Assembly (NCBI GenBank): GCA_958299035.1
Contig: CATQJL010000112.1
Span: 7,231,825-7,295,824 of the forward strand
Direction of reading: 5' to 3'
DNA from: Cylicocyclus nassatus
Lineage: Eukaryota; Nematoda; Chromadorea; Rhabditida; Strongylidae
Length of the DNA: 64,000 nucleotides
Made by a program: the position numbers and the translations under genes. Positions 33,166 through 45,513 of this stretch are shown here, piece after piece; the first letter of the stretch is position 1; every line of letters begins with the position of its first letter. The notes below the pieces were generated by a model. The model worked only from the letters and a program-made list of their open reading frames with translations, did no database searches and was not told the DNA's origin.

Positions 33166-34971
33166 ATGGAAAACTGGAGCCCAAGCAAGATCGCAGAACT
33201 CGAAAGAAGAGTGAAGGCAGAATTAGAGAGAAAGACCTTCATTATCGAGGAGTCTCCAACAAAATACACAGAAGCACAGATTCAGCAGAAAATAAAGTTC
33301 TATGGTGACAAGTGCAACGAATTTGATGATCGGCTAGCACAGGCAAAGCTGGATCTCATTGCTCTCAAGCAAAGGAGGTGGGAAACATCTTACACAGTGC
33401 CAGAATCCTTGCGCTGTATGCTGGAGTTTAAAGAACTTCGCGCAAGCCACATAGAGGAAAAGGGAGAGTTGATTTCATGGGCAGACCAACTTCTGCTCGC
33501 CCATGAATGGTAGGAGATCCTGGTCGCAGCGGGCGAAGCTGAGGAGTAAACCGAGTCATGTTCCTGGACGAGCTGGAAGAAACTGCGATCATCGTACTCA
33601 CGGACTGATACCCAGAGCCACAGCAAGTTTTTCGAAAACACAAAAAGCACTCGATCGGACCGATTCTACAGAGAATACGCACAGGCTACGACGCTCTCCT
33701 CTACGATGAAGCAAAGGAAGTATACGAAGTCGAACAAGAGATAAGAAGAGGTAATGAGAGTGCCAGATGCTCCGGCAGATGTACAACGCCGTCGCAGCAC
33801 TCAAAACGGAGTTGCAACGTCAGCGGGACGATCGAGAGTGGCCTCAAGGAAAAACTTCGAACTGGAACATTCAGCAGCTCCGAGAGTCGATCACAGAACT
33901 TCGAGAGGAAGTGAAGGGCCAACGACGTGAATCTGATAGAAATGGTAGGGCATGAAATGATGGCTCTTTCAAAGAGGTCAAGGAGTCGATCGCACAGTTG
34001 AGACTTGAGGTGCGTCAACAGCAGGAACAGATTCGAGGATGGTTCGAAACGTTATACCAGGACGTGAAGGAAATAGTGGCACAGGAAAGAAACAAAGGCA
34101 CTCAGATCATGAAGGAGGAGATCCAAGCCGACCGCGGATATTTCCACCAAGAAGTGTCACGCCTGGAACAGCAATTCGTCGGCTTAGCATCAAAGATCAA
34201 AGAAGAAGCTTAACGTAAGAGCAAGGAAACCGCCAAAATATTGAAGCGAATGGAAGACAAGATTACGAAAGCGAGGCCGATCACCACAGAGGAGTCACAG
34301 CGAGATAGCAGCACGAATGGAAGTGTTCAGCCAAACGCAGCTCGTAAACGCGCACACGCGCTCCCAAGAACCAAGCTCGGGGGAAAGAGATTGATGGACG
34401 GAGAGATATTCAAGACCAGAAGGAAGCACGGAAGCGAAAACGGTCAATCCCGGAAACGACGACCACAGCAGATTCCAAACAGAGGTATAAGAAACTTATC
34501 GGTGAGTACACAGAGGAACGAGAGAGACTACAGCGATAAACACAGTTCTTCTCGTGCCCCGAAAGACGACTAGGCGACAAGGGAAACGGAATTGAACTCC
34601 CCATGTGTGTGTTCTGCAAGGAGCACGGTAGCCACTATTCAGACGCTTGTCCGAGGGTGACAGCCACCAAGGATCGAGTGGCTCTACTGAACAGCGAACA
34701 ATGATGCCGCCGTTGTTTGGAGCGGCACATTCACGGCTGCATCAGACGGACTCCTTGCAAGAACAGCGAACAAGGAGCGGCAGACGACCATCATGCTGCT
34801 ATTTGCACCCTACCGGATGAAGTCAAGCGCTTACGCCTGCACTACGAGGAAATTCAAACACGGATCGAGGAGTGCAAAAGAGAATTGAAGAAAATCGAAG
34901 AAGGGCAAACGATGGATCACAGGGAATCAATTCAGAGCAAGGAGGATCCTGGACCCACTTCTCGACGCTGA
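33166..34971 (+). pseudogene. BEL/Pao gag remnant, downstream of env
   Basis: The start at 33,166 (MENWSPSKIAELERRVKAEL) opens a charged, coiled-coil-rich protein that runs through several frames (33,166-33,513, 33,767-33,955, 33,998-34,213, 34,241-34,573). At 34,600-34,790 it carries the BEL/Pao gag cysteine-histidine region: CVFCKEHGSHYSDACP, then CRRCLERHIHGC, then HHAAICTL, the knuckle order that ends these Gags. Four or more frame breaks are visible. Its place after env and directly before an LTR is not the normal gag-pol-env order. It comes either from a second, pol-deleted copy or from a rearrangement. Confidence 0.75.
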
Positions 34972-35067
34972 GGCAGGAGTATACGAACTCTTCGCGTTCG
35001 TATCCACTGCGCTGCGCACAAAGAACGGATGCCTTGCGCGTCCGATCGGCAGTTTTCTCACAGCTTT

Positions 35068-35475
35068 TGTTATGTTTATGCTTATCAGTAAGCTCATCGG
35101 TAGATTCTTGAGCGCATTGGTATTTGTTTATGTTCTATCGCGTATATAAGTAGAGGATATAAGTTAGCTGCCATGCTTGCCTTTAGTTGCTGCCTTTAGT
35201 TTTAAGTTCTTTTCATTTATTATTTGTTTCCTGCTTTTTCTCTTCTGCTTCACAGTTTCACAGTTCCACAGACTTTATCACAGTGTCACAGACTTTATCA
35301 CAGTGTCACAGAATCTATCACAGGGTCACAGAATACTTGAATTCCATGATAGTAGTTGGTAGTCATAATCGCTTGTGTATTATCTTCGTGTGCATTATTT
35401 TCGTAGTCGCTTTATAGTGGTTAGTCGCTTCTATCAATAAAAGTTTGATTACCCAAGTTTGAGGTGTCGCAGTCT
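35068..35475 (+). repeat. Probable LTR of the BEL/Pao element
   Basis: It begins TGTTATGTTTATGC and ends near GGTGTCGCA. It contains a TATA box (TATATAAG, 35,143-35,150), a polyadenylation signal (AATAAA, 35,436) and a short tandem repeat (CACAGACTTTATCACAGTGT, 35,268-35,320). The order of promoter then poly(A) signal inside a TG...CA unit fits an LTR. The partner LTR was not found, so the exact ends are approximate. Confidence 0.6.
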
Positions 35476-35529
35476 ACTGTGCCCGCAAACCAAGCACCCA
35501 AAAAGTCCCGCGTGGCAGCAAACACACAG

Positions 35530-36150
35530 AATACTGAACCATACACTTCTTCTTTATCCTCGCCATTGTCCCGCGGGGCAGCGTCGGCTGTGGTGCATTT
35601 TTGCTTCCATTTGACTCGATCAGCTGCTTCTTGTGGTTTGAGCTTCGCAATGTGCACGTCGTTTCGAATGGTGTCCAACAGCGTTACTTTGGTCGGCCAA
35701 GTGGTCTTTTCCCCTGCGGATCTAGGCGAAGTGCTGTTTTTGCTACTGTATTATCTTCACTTCGTAAAACGTGACCATACCATCGTAATCTGGCACCTCG
35801 CATCTTATCCGCTATAGGTGCTACTCCGAAAATGTGTCGCACATCAACGTTCATGACGCAGTTTCTTCTCGTTAGGCCGAGTATCCATCTTATCATTCTC
35901 GCCTCCATCGTACTCAGAATCTGCTCGTATTTCGTAGCTGCTGGCCAACAATCGGCTCCGTACATGGCGACTGGCCTCAAGTCGAAAATGTATCCCAGTA
36001 CAGTACACTTTCAACTTGAGGTATATTGGAAATTGGCGGTCGCAGAGTACTCCTGTAACTTGCCGCCACTTTAGCCACGCCGCGTTCGTCCTAGCACGAA
36101 CATCAGTGATCGTGTCGCAATCCAACGTCACTCAGAGCTCAGGTATTTGA
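35530..36150 (-). pseudogene. RTE-type LINE 3' fragment (copy 3)
   Basis: The minus strand reads LKWRQVTGVLCDRQFPI (about 36,070), ending in one frame, then RPVAMYGADCWPAATKYEQI (35,978), MEARMIRWILGLTRRN and IADKMRGARLRWYGHVLRSE. It ends DTIRNDVHIAKLKPQEAADR and TTADAAPRDN (35,570). This is the C-terminal domain of RTE proteins in the right order. One frameshift near 35,990 and another near 35,685 break it. It is 5'-truncated at about 36,150 as expected for LINE insertion, and its 3' end abuts the LTR. Confidence 0.85.
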
Positions 36151-36184
36151 ATATGATGACCTCCTAATGTATAGAATAGAATGC

Positions 36185-36445
36185 TTCTCTGCCCTAACCA
36201 TTTGAGAGATCCGTAGCACCGGCACTACAAATCATATGTCATTTTAGCGACTTGTACGGTCACCAAGGGCAATACTAATTATCTGCCCTACCCACTTGGT
36301 AGCGCCCCCTAGGGTCACCTAAACACTGCAAATTATTTGCCTATTGTAGGTCCTTAGACAATACAAATTATCTATGTCTTACCCATTTTAGCAGCCATGG
36401 AATCACTTAGGCATTATAAATTATCTGCCCTACCCACCTGTTATA
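36185..36445. repeat. Degenerate ~72-bp tandem repeat
   Basis: Four units share AATTATCTGCCCTACCCA, a variable T-rich part with TAGC, and GGGTCACCTAA-like ends. Spacing is about 70-80 bp. Non-coding. Confidence 0.6.
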
Positions 36446-39400
36446 CCCTACTCCTTGCTTTTGAAATGATGCCAAATTGCGTAACCATGATTTCAGCCAA
36501 ATTCGAGTACGTTCCCTGTAAAATTCTTGGAAAAAAATGCTCTAAAATATTCAATGGGATACCTTGCTTCTCATGTGACAGAGCGCGCAGGTAACTGTAT
36601 CTTGTTGGTATTCTTATAAGCGGAACAGCTTGGAACAGCCTTGCTTTTTGTAGCTGAATCCTGCTAGCACCTTTCTTTCAAATAGATACCGGTCTGTAAG
36701 CGAAACGCAGGGCATTTTGGTTAGGCAGAGAAACAGACTTTTGTACCTTTAGGACAGTTCTTATTATTGACGATGTTCGTTTGGGTGTTCGTTCGTTATA
36801 GAAACGCTTGCAGGCTGAACCGATTTAACTGAAACTTTGCATGCATATGTTTTTGTCTTCGGCGGTTGCTTAGGGCTATTTTTTGCGGCGATTTGCTAGA
36901 CCACTATTGATTTATAGATTTTTGGCGTAAAAATGAATTCTTGGCATCTATTAACAAGCCATGTGATTTCGCGTAAACAAAAGCGGTAGGTTCAATCTAT
37001 TTTCACGGTGGGAATATACCTTAGAAACCTCTAGGCAACTCTTATGGCTTACTGCGGGATTGAATATTGAGGATAATGATGAGTGTAAGCAACATACCCT
37101 CGAGTTTGTAAATTGATATGCGTAGCGCAAACCATGCGCGCTAATTGACGCCTTGTAAGATTAGCACCTGCTTGATTTTAAACTCCTCGCTTTTAAAATG
37201 TGTATCAGTCAGTGATACTTTCTTTGTTACGTTAAAAAAATCTACTGACAAGGGAGAAGGTCGACGTGGCCAATCCAAGCAAGTTGAGTACCCGGCGCAG
37301 CATTCAACGCTGAATTCGAATCTTTATCCCATATCTGCTTAGCGCCTGTGAACGAAGTTATGAGCAGTTATTGTAAAAAAGTAGTACATAAAAATTGCGA
37401 AATTGAGCCCATTGTTGCGTATTCAACTTACCTTTAGGTTTCAAGAATGTGAAGTAACCTAGCTGCATGTTTTGGCCCGGCATCAAGCCAAGCATGAACC
37501 TATGCTGCCAAATTGCGCTTTGCGTGCAATATTTCTTAACAAAATAACGGCTAACGGTCATAACTTCGCCCACATAAGCGCTAAGCAGATAGCAGGGCTC
37601 GGCATGAGGTGGCACCAGGAATCAAAAAGAAGTCCCCCTTGACCCTACCTAAACCTAAAAAAACCCCCAAAAAACGAAACGTCGACTAAAAAAAGAAAAA
37701 AAAACGTCGCAATTTGTGGGCAAAAACGATATCCCCTTTGCCTTTTGTCCCATAAACGATATCCAGCTTGCCCCGTGCCAGCTGGTACCAGGCTTTGGCA
37801 GATAGGGAATACAGAATCGTGGTCAGCGTTTTGTGCTGCATCTAATGGTATGCAGCATGTTTGGATTGGCCACTTCAATTTTTGACCACTCCCTTGGGTA
37901 AAATATCACTATCAAGGGTACTGTCAATTGGCGCGCATTGTGTGCAAGCCCACGCATTTATAATTGACTCGACCAGAGAAGAAACATAGCTTTTTCCAAT
38001 CTTAAGTACTGGAGCAGTTCAAAGCGAACTGTAATATATACTACTGGTCTTATCTGTACGCGTGCCTAGTCTAACACAAATCTTATTTTTAGTCATAACT
38101 GAAAGACTTTCTTTGCCTTTATCAAAAAATTTTATCAGTTTTCAAATACATTTTGAAATTTCGATACTATGTGATTGTTTGCTGTCCCTGAACTGATATC
38201 TCAGATATTTCACAACGCCAAGAAGACCTAAATTTTGAAGCTTTGATTAAATACTACGTTTTTCATTAGACTACCCTCATGGCAGGAAGGAAATTTTTCA
38301 GTTGCAAACAATGAGATCCTACTTACGTTCTCTCGTAGAAGTTTATAGTTTGCTACCTATTCCAGGTAACGGTAGTGTACGCTTTGTTGCTCATTTATTG
38401 GAAAGTAGTAAAATCAGACATCTCTTTCAGGAATCAACAATTTCTAAAATGCACCTATGACGTGAGTAAGTGTGCAAACTTTCGCTTGAATGGCTAAACT
38501 CTTACTGGCTTTGAGCTAGCTTTTTAAGTAATTTTGTGAGCCAAAATTTTTTGAAAGGTACCCATGACACCCATGACGTCATTGACGGAACCTCGAAGGC
38601 TAGATTCTTACCCTTCTAAGGCATTCACGACCAATAAGCTCTCAAACGCATCCATGACTTGATTCAAGGTACTCCTTTTACGAGTGGCAAAATTACATCA
38701 AATTGAATGGAACAAGAGTATCATACATGCATCAATTCCGTGCCTTTCGATGTGTGAAAGTGCATACAGGGTTTCGAATAAAATGAGTGGACATAGAGCT
38801 GTGGCACAGAGATTAGCGGATACCGAAACAGTGAGCGCTACAGCTGGGGATCCATTCCATCGCCAGAGGAAAGTAATGCCATTTGATGAACTGTAAAAAT
38901 CAAAACTAAGGTTCCTAGAGTATGGATGGAAGGTCTAAGAACTAAAATCATAGTTGCATAGTATTCAGAGGCTAAGAATAATAATGGAAGACACAGGAAA
39001 TGCACGGAAGTCATTCAGAATGCAGAAGAAAGGAGTCTGTAGAAGCAAGCAGAAGCTACTACGTGAAGAGAAAAATGACCTCGAATGAAAAACATCAGCC
39101 ATACCGTTGTTGTAAAGAGGTTGTACGCATTGAAGAACCACGTAAAGTACACTTGAAAACTAGCTGAAGTTGACGTCAAAAGATAGTCGTCACATGAATG
39201 AGCGACTATTATACAGGCAAATAAACTGAGTTGCATGTATACGGTTCCAGCTACTGCTCCTGTTTGGTATGGTCTTAGGATTCACAATTAAGAAGGAACA
39301 CATCGGTCATAAATATTGTCATGAAGTACTATATGCTGTCATATGGTTTATCCTTCATATCGCTCACCAATATTGACATTAGGTTAAAATTATTCTCCGG

Positions 39401-40404
39401 ACAGGTCCTTTGCTGTGTTGATCAGGCAAGCATATGTTTCTACTAATTCCATGACATAAGGGATCTTATGCACTCATTTTACAAGTGATGCATGAAAGAG
39501 CCATTATATAAGAATTCCTTAAACAGGATCTGCAATCATAAACCATAGATTGCAAACTAAGAGTTGAGCTATTTTATGCCCTATCAAACCCAATGAACCT
39601 TGTCACTTTTTGTGTGGAGCTATAACTTATAGATTATCTAAAACACTGGTCCAAGCAAAGTCACGAAGTGGTTGTGGATAGACTATTTGATAGTTTTTGA
39701 GAACTTTGCATCTACTGTTTCTCTGCCATGGAAAATCCACGAAAATGTGCATACGAGTGTCCAATATTGTGAGTTCATGCATAAGCAGATTAGGGATTCC
39801 CAGGATTTTCCTGAACGGAGATACAATTTTTTTAGTTTTTAGATCTTTAGTGCCCTATGAAATTTGGCTCCAAACTTCAAGCGAATTAGAATTGGCGCGA
39901 AGATTCGAGCTTTGTTTTGTCAACCTTGTTTGATCTATCGGTTGGTACCCCATTTACTTACTTTCATGCTCTTTCTGCCACGATATTGCTTGATAAAACA
40001 CGATGAGACATCATTTCCCGGACAATCTAGTATATAAAATTTTTCAACGAATCATTTCACCACTGCTTGTCCACAACACTCGCAGAAGTGTAGATTATTT
40101 GACATTTGCCAATAATCGATCATTCCAATGTTACTAAATACTCCCTTATAGAAAAATGCCATGCACAGATAGGAGGGCGGGATAGAGTTCTGATAGTGCT
40201 CAGTGTTGCTACGGAAACACTTTCTTTTATAACGTCGCTTCAAGAAACGGAATTTTTCTGTGCTCTGGTTCGGCAGTGGTTCTTTTTTGACACTGCAAGC
40301 AAGTGCTGCTGCCATTCAAAAGCAGTGTCTCATCAGAATTTTGTCTTCCAATTTTTTACCTTTCCGCAGCCTTTTTGCCATGAGGAATCCATACCTGGGT
40401 CTTA
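36446..40404. other. AT-rich interval without a supported gene
   Basis: Only short ORFs. 36,775-36,900 (TTCGTTCGTTATAGAAACGC, ACCGATTTAACTGAAACTTT) has the style of a Helitron or MITE leader. A weak inverted pair lies at 37,127 (CATGCGCGCTAATTGAC) and 37,923 (GTCAATTGGCGCGCATTG), suggesting an ~850-bp degraded TIR element. Nothing else was recognised. Confidence 0.35.
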
Positions 40405-40600
40405 CAGCGCATGGAAATGGCGAAAATGAGCTTCTTTCAGAGCTTTCCAAGCCCGCGATTGGTGGAAAATACCTGTAAGTAAGCACGGCCCGGAATGAGG
40501 GAGGCGGGGAGCAGAAGACTTCTGAATATCTTTACTGACTGCGGACCTGGAAAGCTTCGGAAAAAATCTTATTTTCGCCATTTTCATGCACTGGAAAGCC
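40405..40600. repeat. Imperfect inverted repeat
   Basis: GGAAATGGCGAAAATGAGCT near 40,414 pairs with TTATTTTCGCCATTTTCATG near 40,568, and CTTTCCAAGCCCGC pairs with GCGGACCTGGAAAG. Arms are about 45-60 bp. The TTTTCGCCATTTTC word also occurs at 24,640 in another insertion. Confidence 0.5.
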
Positions 40601-41141
40601 GAGATGAGAATTTCCCATGGCGAGAAGGATCCGAAAAGGTGAAAAACTGGAAAAATCTGCCGAGAAGACTCTGCGTTTAAGTCAAAAAAGAAAGTGCGAG
40701 CTGTGGCATCCCTGAATCACATTGATTGAAAACTTTGGAATAGCTCACATTACGTAAAACCGAAAAAAGTGTGTGGACTGCCGCTGATGCCTATCGTAGT
40801 GGGTCTACATGCTGGTATCACCTAAGAAAAATTGTTGGCGCCCTCTATCCATTTATTTCACGAAGCACATCTCTCCTTGTACTCTTGCAATCAGTTGGGC
40901 ATCCTCAGTCTTGTTTGATTCAACTGCGCTCCATTTGCGTACAATGCAAGCATGATTAGAATATTACCATGGCGCAGAAATTGCAAAACCATCAATATAG
41001 TCAAGCAGCTTGGAACTCCCAGATGTCGTGATCGCGATTTGTAAGAAACTTAGATGCACTCAAGGATCAGATTTTTGCGTTGATTTGTTTGCCACTGGAA
41101 TTCCCAGAATTATTTGTGGAATTCCACCAAAACTGAAAATA

Positions 41142-41911
41142 TTAGGTTGGCACATAAGTTTTGCAACTTTTCCCGTAACTTTTTTCCTATTTTATGTAGC
41201 AATCTCATTTTGTGGCATCATGTAGAACGTGATGTGAGCTGCAAGTCTGCGCAAACCGTTTGATTTTTGATAACGTAGTACAAAAAATCTAAGCGTCTTT
41301 TGAAAACTGCTGAAAATTGAGGTTTCACGATTTTTTGGCAAACATGAAGCCCTACGAAACCTGATTCAAACATATGAAGAAGCAATTATAGGCAGCATGT
41401 AGCTGGAAGTTGCCACATTGGAATCAGTGAGAAAGAAATGAAATTTGAACACAAATTAAGGTGTGGCGCCTTTGAGGATTTGAACAAGTCAAATGCGTCA
41501 AGTTTTGAAGGCAATTTGTCAATAATTAAGCTGCGAAAAGTCAGAATTCGCTATAACTTTGCACTATAGGGTAATCGTATGCGATGAACACGAATATCAT
41601 ATTCATTTGTTGCTAAAATAAAATTCATCTTTTGATCTCACGAACGAGGCCTTTTCATGCGAAACGGATCTCATTTTTGTGATCAGCATGTCAAATAAGC
41701 CCTATAGGCCAAGTTTCAGCAAAATCTGATGCATTCTAAATTTCCCATAGTACCGTAAACCTACCGTAATCCTCACATAATGGTAAAATTCGGCAAAAAT
41801 GTGTGCATTAGAAGCTTACATCATATTCCTTATATTGCCAAAAAATGAATGCGCTACGTTCAAATAGACAGAAGTTATATAAAAAGTTGCATTACTTATG
41901 TCCCAACCTAA
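41142..41911. mobile_element. Mariner-like element, 770 bp
   Basis: Terminal repeats TTAGGTTGGCACATAAGT and TTAGGTTGGGACATAAGT (about 30 bp, continuing to GCAACTTTT), flanked by TA at 41,140-41,141 and 41,912-41,913. The TTAGGTTGGC-ATAAGTT form is that of mariner elements. The inside has no intact transposase; a weak echo of the helix-turn-helix linker region may exist near 41,450. Non-autonomous. Confidence 0.8.
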
Positions 41912-42307
41912 TAGTATATGAACTACTCAATAAGGTTTTGTCATATGAATGTACTTCCACATGTATCCAGAAAACAACTGATGCATTCTTATCCACACTT
42001 TTAACAAATCAGAAGAGCAAAAAGTTAAACAGTTCTCCCATTCATACCATTTCGAAAACTTTTCCAAATAGCTATAGTGTAACAAACATCTGCTCTAACA
42101 CAGTGTACCACACAAATACTACAACTACTCATTCTATCCCAGACGCACTTTGTCAATTACAGACCCGCTGATTTGTTCATTCGTAAAGCTCTCCCGGTAT
42201 AAAAGCGCTTGGAGGGTGTAACTAAAAAATGTTGTTTTACCGCATACTCGTTGTAAGTAGGTATAATTCACTATTATTTTGGAAAATCGGTGATGATTGA
42301 AGTTTTT

Positions 42308-42475
42308 AGCTCTTGCCTGCCTTCTACGCCAGATTTTCCCTGCTTCACCCTTACAAATGTCCAGAACGTAAATCGAATATCTACGACCGTAATCTAAGCG
42401 AATGGAGTGAAAACCTAAGGGCTGGGTTCAGCTACTTTTGCACTAAAAACGGAGGTAGCTTCGATAACATTATGG
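42308..42475 (+). CDS. Candidate internal exon of an unidentified gene
   Basis: An open 168-base segment bounded by a plausible acceptor (GAAGTTTTTAG) and a strong donor (ATG|GTAAGTT). It encodes 56 residues, including KCPERKSNIYDRNLSEWSEN and GFSYFCTKNGGSFDN, with amino-acid usage more protein-like than surrounding ORFs. No family is recognised and neighbouring exons were not identified. It may be chance. Confidence 0.25.
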
Positions 42476-42649
42476 TAAGTTACTCTCTTGTCTTCACTTC
42501 TTAGGCATACCTCACGCGACTCCTGTCACTGCGCGATCTGGGACTGTAAAGGATCTTCATGATTGGTCGTAAGCGCACTTTGCTTGGGCAAGGCTTGATG
42601 CTTTTTACTGTCGCGGGTATGCAGCGACTTGTCGAGATCGCTGGAAGTT

Positions 42650-43695
42650 GCCTTAGGCCTCAGGCAAAGTTTACGTGACTTCATTTTCGCGATTTATCGC
42701 GACAAGGTAAGCTAACAATATCACTGCATGTCGATCTTCTTGCCTTTCGGTTGTGGTAGTTTTCCAGCACAACTGATCGTGATTAATATCGTCGTCTCCC
42801 CGAGATAGATGGGGCGTGTCCCTGCACAAGTCCGCAAGTTGCCGTAACTGATACGGTACTAGCCACGGCGCAGAATCAATAGAGCCGAACAGCTGATGAA
42901 TTTTGCACGCAGAACGATAAGTGAGTAATTCTTGCAACCAATCATGCTTTTCTTTTCAGATTTCGATAGCAGTTGCTAAAGGTGAGTCGTACATGTTCAA
43001 TTACATTTGTTTTATATTACTTTGTCAGTTTTGACGCAGAGTCGGTGAGGATTTTGTACTCTAGCTGAATATTATGTGCTTATACTTCTTTCTTTCTTTT
43101 TATCAGTCGTATTTATTGGATTTGCCTTCGCATTTCATCGAATTCATTATGCTCACTTGCGCTTCAAATCTCCATACCAGAACCTAAACATAACAACGTA
43201 AACATGGAGCACGGGGAAGCATAGTGAAGTATTTCGATGAAATAGCAAAAGCAATTTTGATAAACACGACTAATAAGTAGAAAAAAAGAAACAGAAGCAC
43301 GCAACAACTAGAGCGCTACATCCGCACCGGCAATGCGTCAAAACTGACACAATATTATGAAATAAGTATAAATGAACATTCACGACTCACCCCTAGCAAT
43401 TCCTTTTGAAATCAGAAAAGGAAAAGCTTGATTAGTTGCAAAACTAACTCACCCATCGTTGCTGCGTCCGAAATTCATCAGCTGTTCGGCGCTATCAATT
43501 CTGCGCCGTGGCAAATACCGTATCAATTACAGCAACTTGCGGACTTGTGCAGCGACACGCCCCACCTGCCTCGGGAAGACGACGATATCAGAACCGAAAT
43601 ACAAGAAAATCGGAATGCAATGAAGTCGTAGCACTTGTCTCGTCGCGACGAATCGCGACGATGAAACCGTTTGAACTCTGCCCTAGGCCTTAAGC
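42650..43695. mobile_element. 1.05-kb foldback (palindromic) element
   Basis: Outer GGCCTCAGGCAAAGTTTACG at 42,654 pairs with GAACTCTGCCCTAGGCCTT at the right end. Middle segments pair (AGCCGAACAGCTGATGAATT near 42,890 with GAAATTCATCAGCTGTTCGG near 43,470). Even the inner 43,050-43,300 region is self-complementary around 43,175. It shares the CATTTCGGTTG-GTTTTCCA-CAC core with the small element at 16.5 kb. Non-coding. Confidence 0.75.
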
Positions 43696-43881
43696 TTAGA
43701 TACTTGCACAAACAATGGCTTTTAAGCCAGTTGGATTTTCATCGGTCAGCATTTCTGCATCCAGGTATTTGTCAACCAGTAGACCCATCGCAATCATTTG
43801 TGCAAATCATGTTCTGTACTTGAATTTTACAATATAAGAAAACGACATCTTTAGCACTATGGTCGTGTCACCGAGTGCAGG

Positions 43882-44181
43882 ATGTTCGTGGATGCTCTTC
43901 ACTATAGTAAACCAATACCTTCTGAGAAAGGATCGTTATACGAATTCGATGCTAGGTCAGTTAAAGTAACAGTCCTTTTCGGCTTTTTGCACAGTTTATC
44001 GAATTTCAGAAATTTCGACAACGACAACAGTTTTAACAGGGCTCAGACATTTGCTAGAATGATGGTATCTGATCCAAAATATAAAGGGGAATCGTTTCAT
44101 GATAACAATAACACGCTATGCAAGGTGGGACAACTTAGAGTTATTGATATTAATGCATGGAGCGCTCTTTCAAACGCCTGA
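43882..44181 (+). CDS. Hypothetical 99-codon ORF
   Basis: Open frame starting MFVDALHYSKPIPSEKGSL. Composition is balanced (FDARSVKVTVLFGFLHSL, FARMMVSDPKYKGESF) rather than repeat-derived, and it lies outside the adjacent foldback. No motif, signal peptide or homologous family is recognised, and no supporting promoter or splice sites were identified. Confidence 0.2.
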   Translation: MFVDALHYSKPIPSEKGSLYEFDARSVKVTVLFGFLHSLSNFRNFDNDNSFNRAQTFARMMVSDPKYKGESFHDNNNTLCKVGQLRVIDINAWSALSNA

Positions 44182-44828
44182 ATAGCCCGCCAGTGACAAG
44201 CAGAGCTTTATAAGAACTTGATTTGGTATACGGGGAAGGCCAGCAGCGCACTGACGCATTTGAAAGATAGCAAACGGGCAAAACTGATAAGCTGACGTCG
44301 TGCATACAGTTGATCTCATTTTTCTCAGCAGAGGCACTCATTCCATTTCTCATAATTCTTTTATTCAACAGCACATACTGGATTGATTCTCAGCGGTCCG
44401 ACTAAAAACGAAGTATGTACCTGAAATATGAGGATGACGGTCAAATCTACTAACACATCACTATAACGAAAACTCTTTTGAACTACAAGGGTAGGTGTGA
44501 TGTGAGACTGTTTCGTACTGTCATGTATTGCAAAATTTCCCTGATTCGTTCCTCTTTCAACACCGATTAGATCGTTCCGCTTATGAAATGGTAGTAGCGG
44601 TACGAACAATGAAAAGTCTTATTCTTAGTCGTCATGTTTGAAAGTTGTAGAAAATGTTCGTAAAGATAGGAATTTTTGCAAAAAACATTCTAATAACTTT
44701 GATAAGTTTTCAGAAAGTAGAGTACTGAAGTTTTTTCTTTACTGTCCAACTAATCGAATTTATCGGAAATATAAAGCATACGACCAGGTCGAGCAAGATG
44801 TGTGGCACGCAACTGCCGGATCCCAATA

Positions 44829-45508
44829 TACAGGGTGTCCGTAAAGTATGTATACACTGTTTGATCGTTAATATATCTGTTCCCAACAAGTCTTTTGCCT
44901 TGCTTCAGGTACCGTTTTGTAGAGCTGGCTTCAACTGAGATTTGCAGTATAAAGCGAATCACCGATCGCTCTTCATTACTGTAGGATTACGGTAGAAACT
45001 TGAAACATATGGTTTCAATGTGGAAAAATCTGTCGTCTCAAAATTTTTCGAAAAAATGTGAGAACTTGTGTAATAGGGTTTTTATGGATGCTGAGTTCAA
45101 TACTCTACTATTTACAAGATTGCGAAACTTTCTAAACGGTGTAATCGCACTTTTTAGGAACATTGAAAAAATGACCCTTACCTCTTACCCGGCATAACTC
45201 CCTAATGAAGCATCATAATTAGCTGGGAACTTTACAGTTAGAATCAACAACTCTTATTAACCTAGTGTGCATTCAGGCTGTTTTGTTTCCTTTCTGAGGC
45301 AAAATATGGCTTTTCATGGCTCAAAACCCTCCATGAAGTTTCTACCGTACTCCTACAGTAATGGAGAGAGATAGGTGATTCGTCTTATACTGCGAATCTA
45401 AGTTGAAGCCAATTCTACAAAACGGTACCTGAAACAAGGCAAAAGATTTGTTGGGAAGAAAGATATTAACGATCAAACAGTGTATACATACTTTACGGAC
45501 ACCCTGTA
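44829..45508. mobile_element. Tc/mariner-type MITE, 680 bp, long inverted arms
   Basis: Ends TACAGGGTGTCCGTAAAGT and its inverse, TA duplications at 44,827-44,828 and 45,509-45,510. The arms stay complementary for about 170 bp (TTTTGCCTTGCTTCAGGTAC at 44,894 against GTACCTGAAACAAGGCAAAA at 45,425). The centre is AT-rich and non-coding. Confidence 0.85.
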
Positions 45509-45513
45509 TATAT

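Noticed and set aside
37127..37940. Firm TIR transposon
   Set aside because: Only about 17-23 bases at the two ends are inverse, with gaps, and no duplication could be defined; kept only as a weak remark.
41142..41911. Intact mariner transposase
   Set aside because: The element is only 770 bp and no D-D-D catalytic motifs are readable.
42652..42665. Interstitial telomere repeat (TTAGGC)
   Set aside because: A single TTAGGCC occurs as part of the foldback terminus; there is no tandem run.
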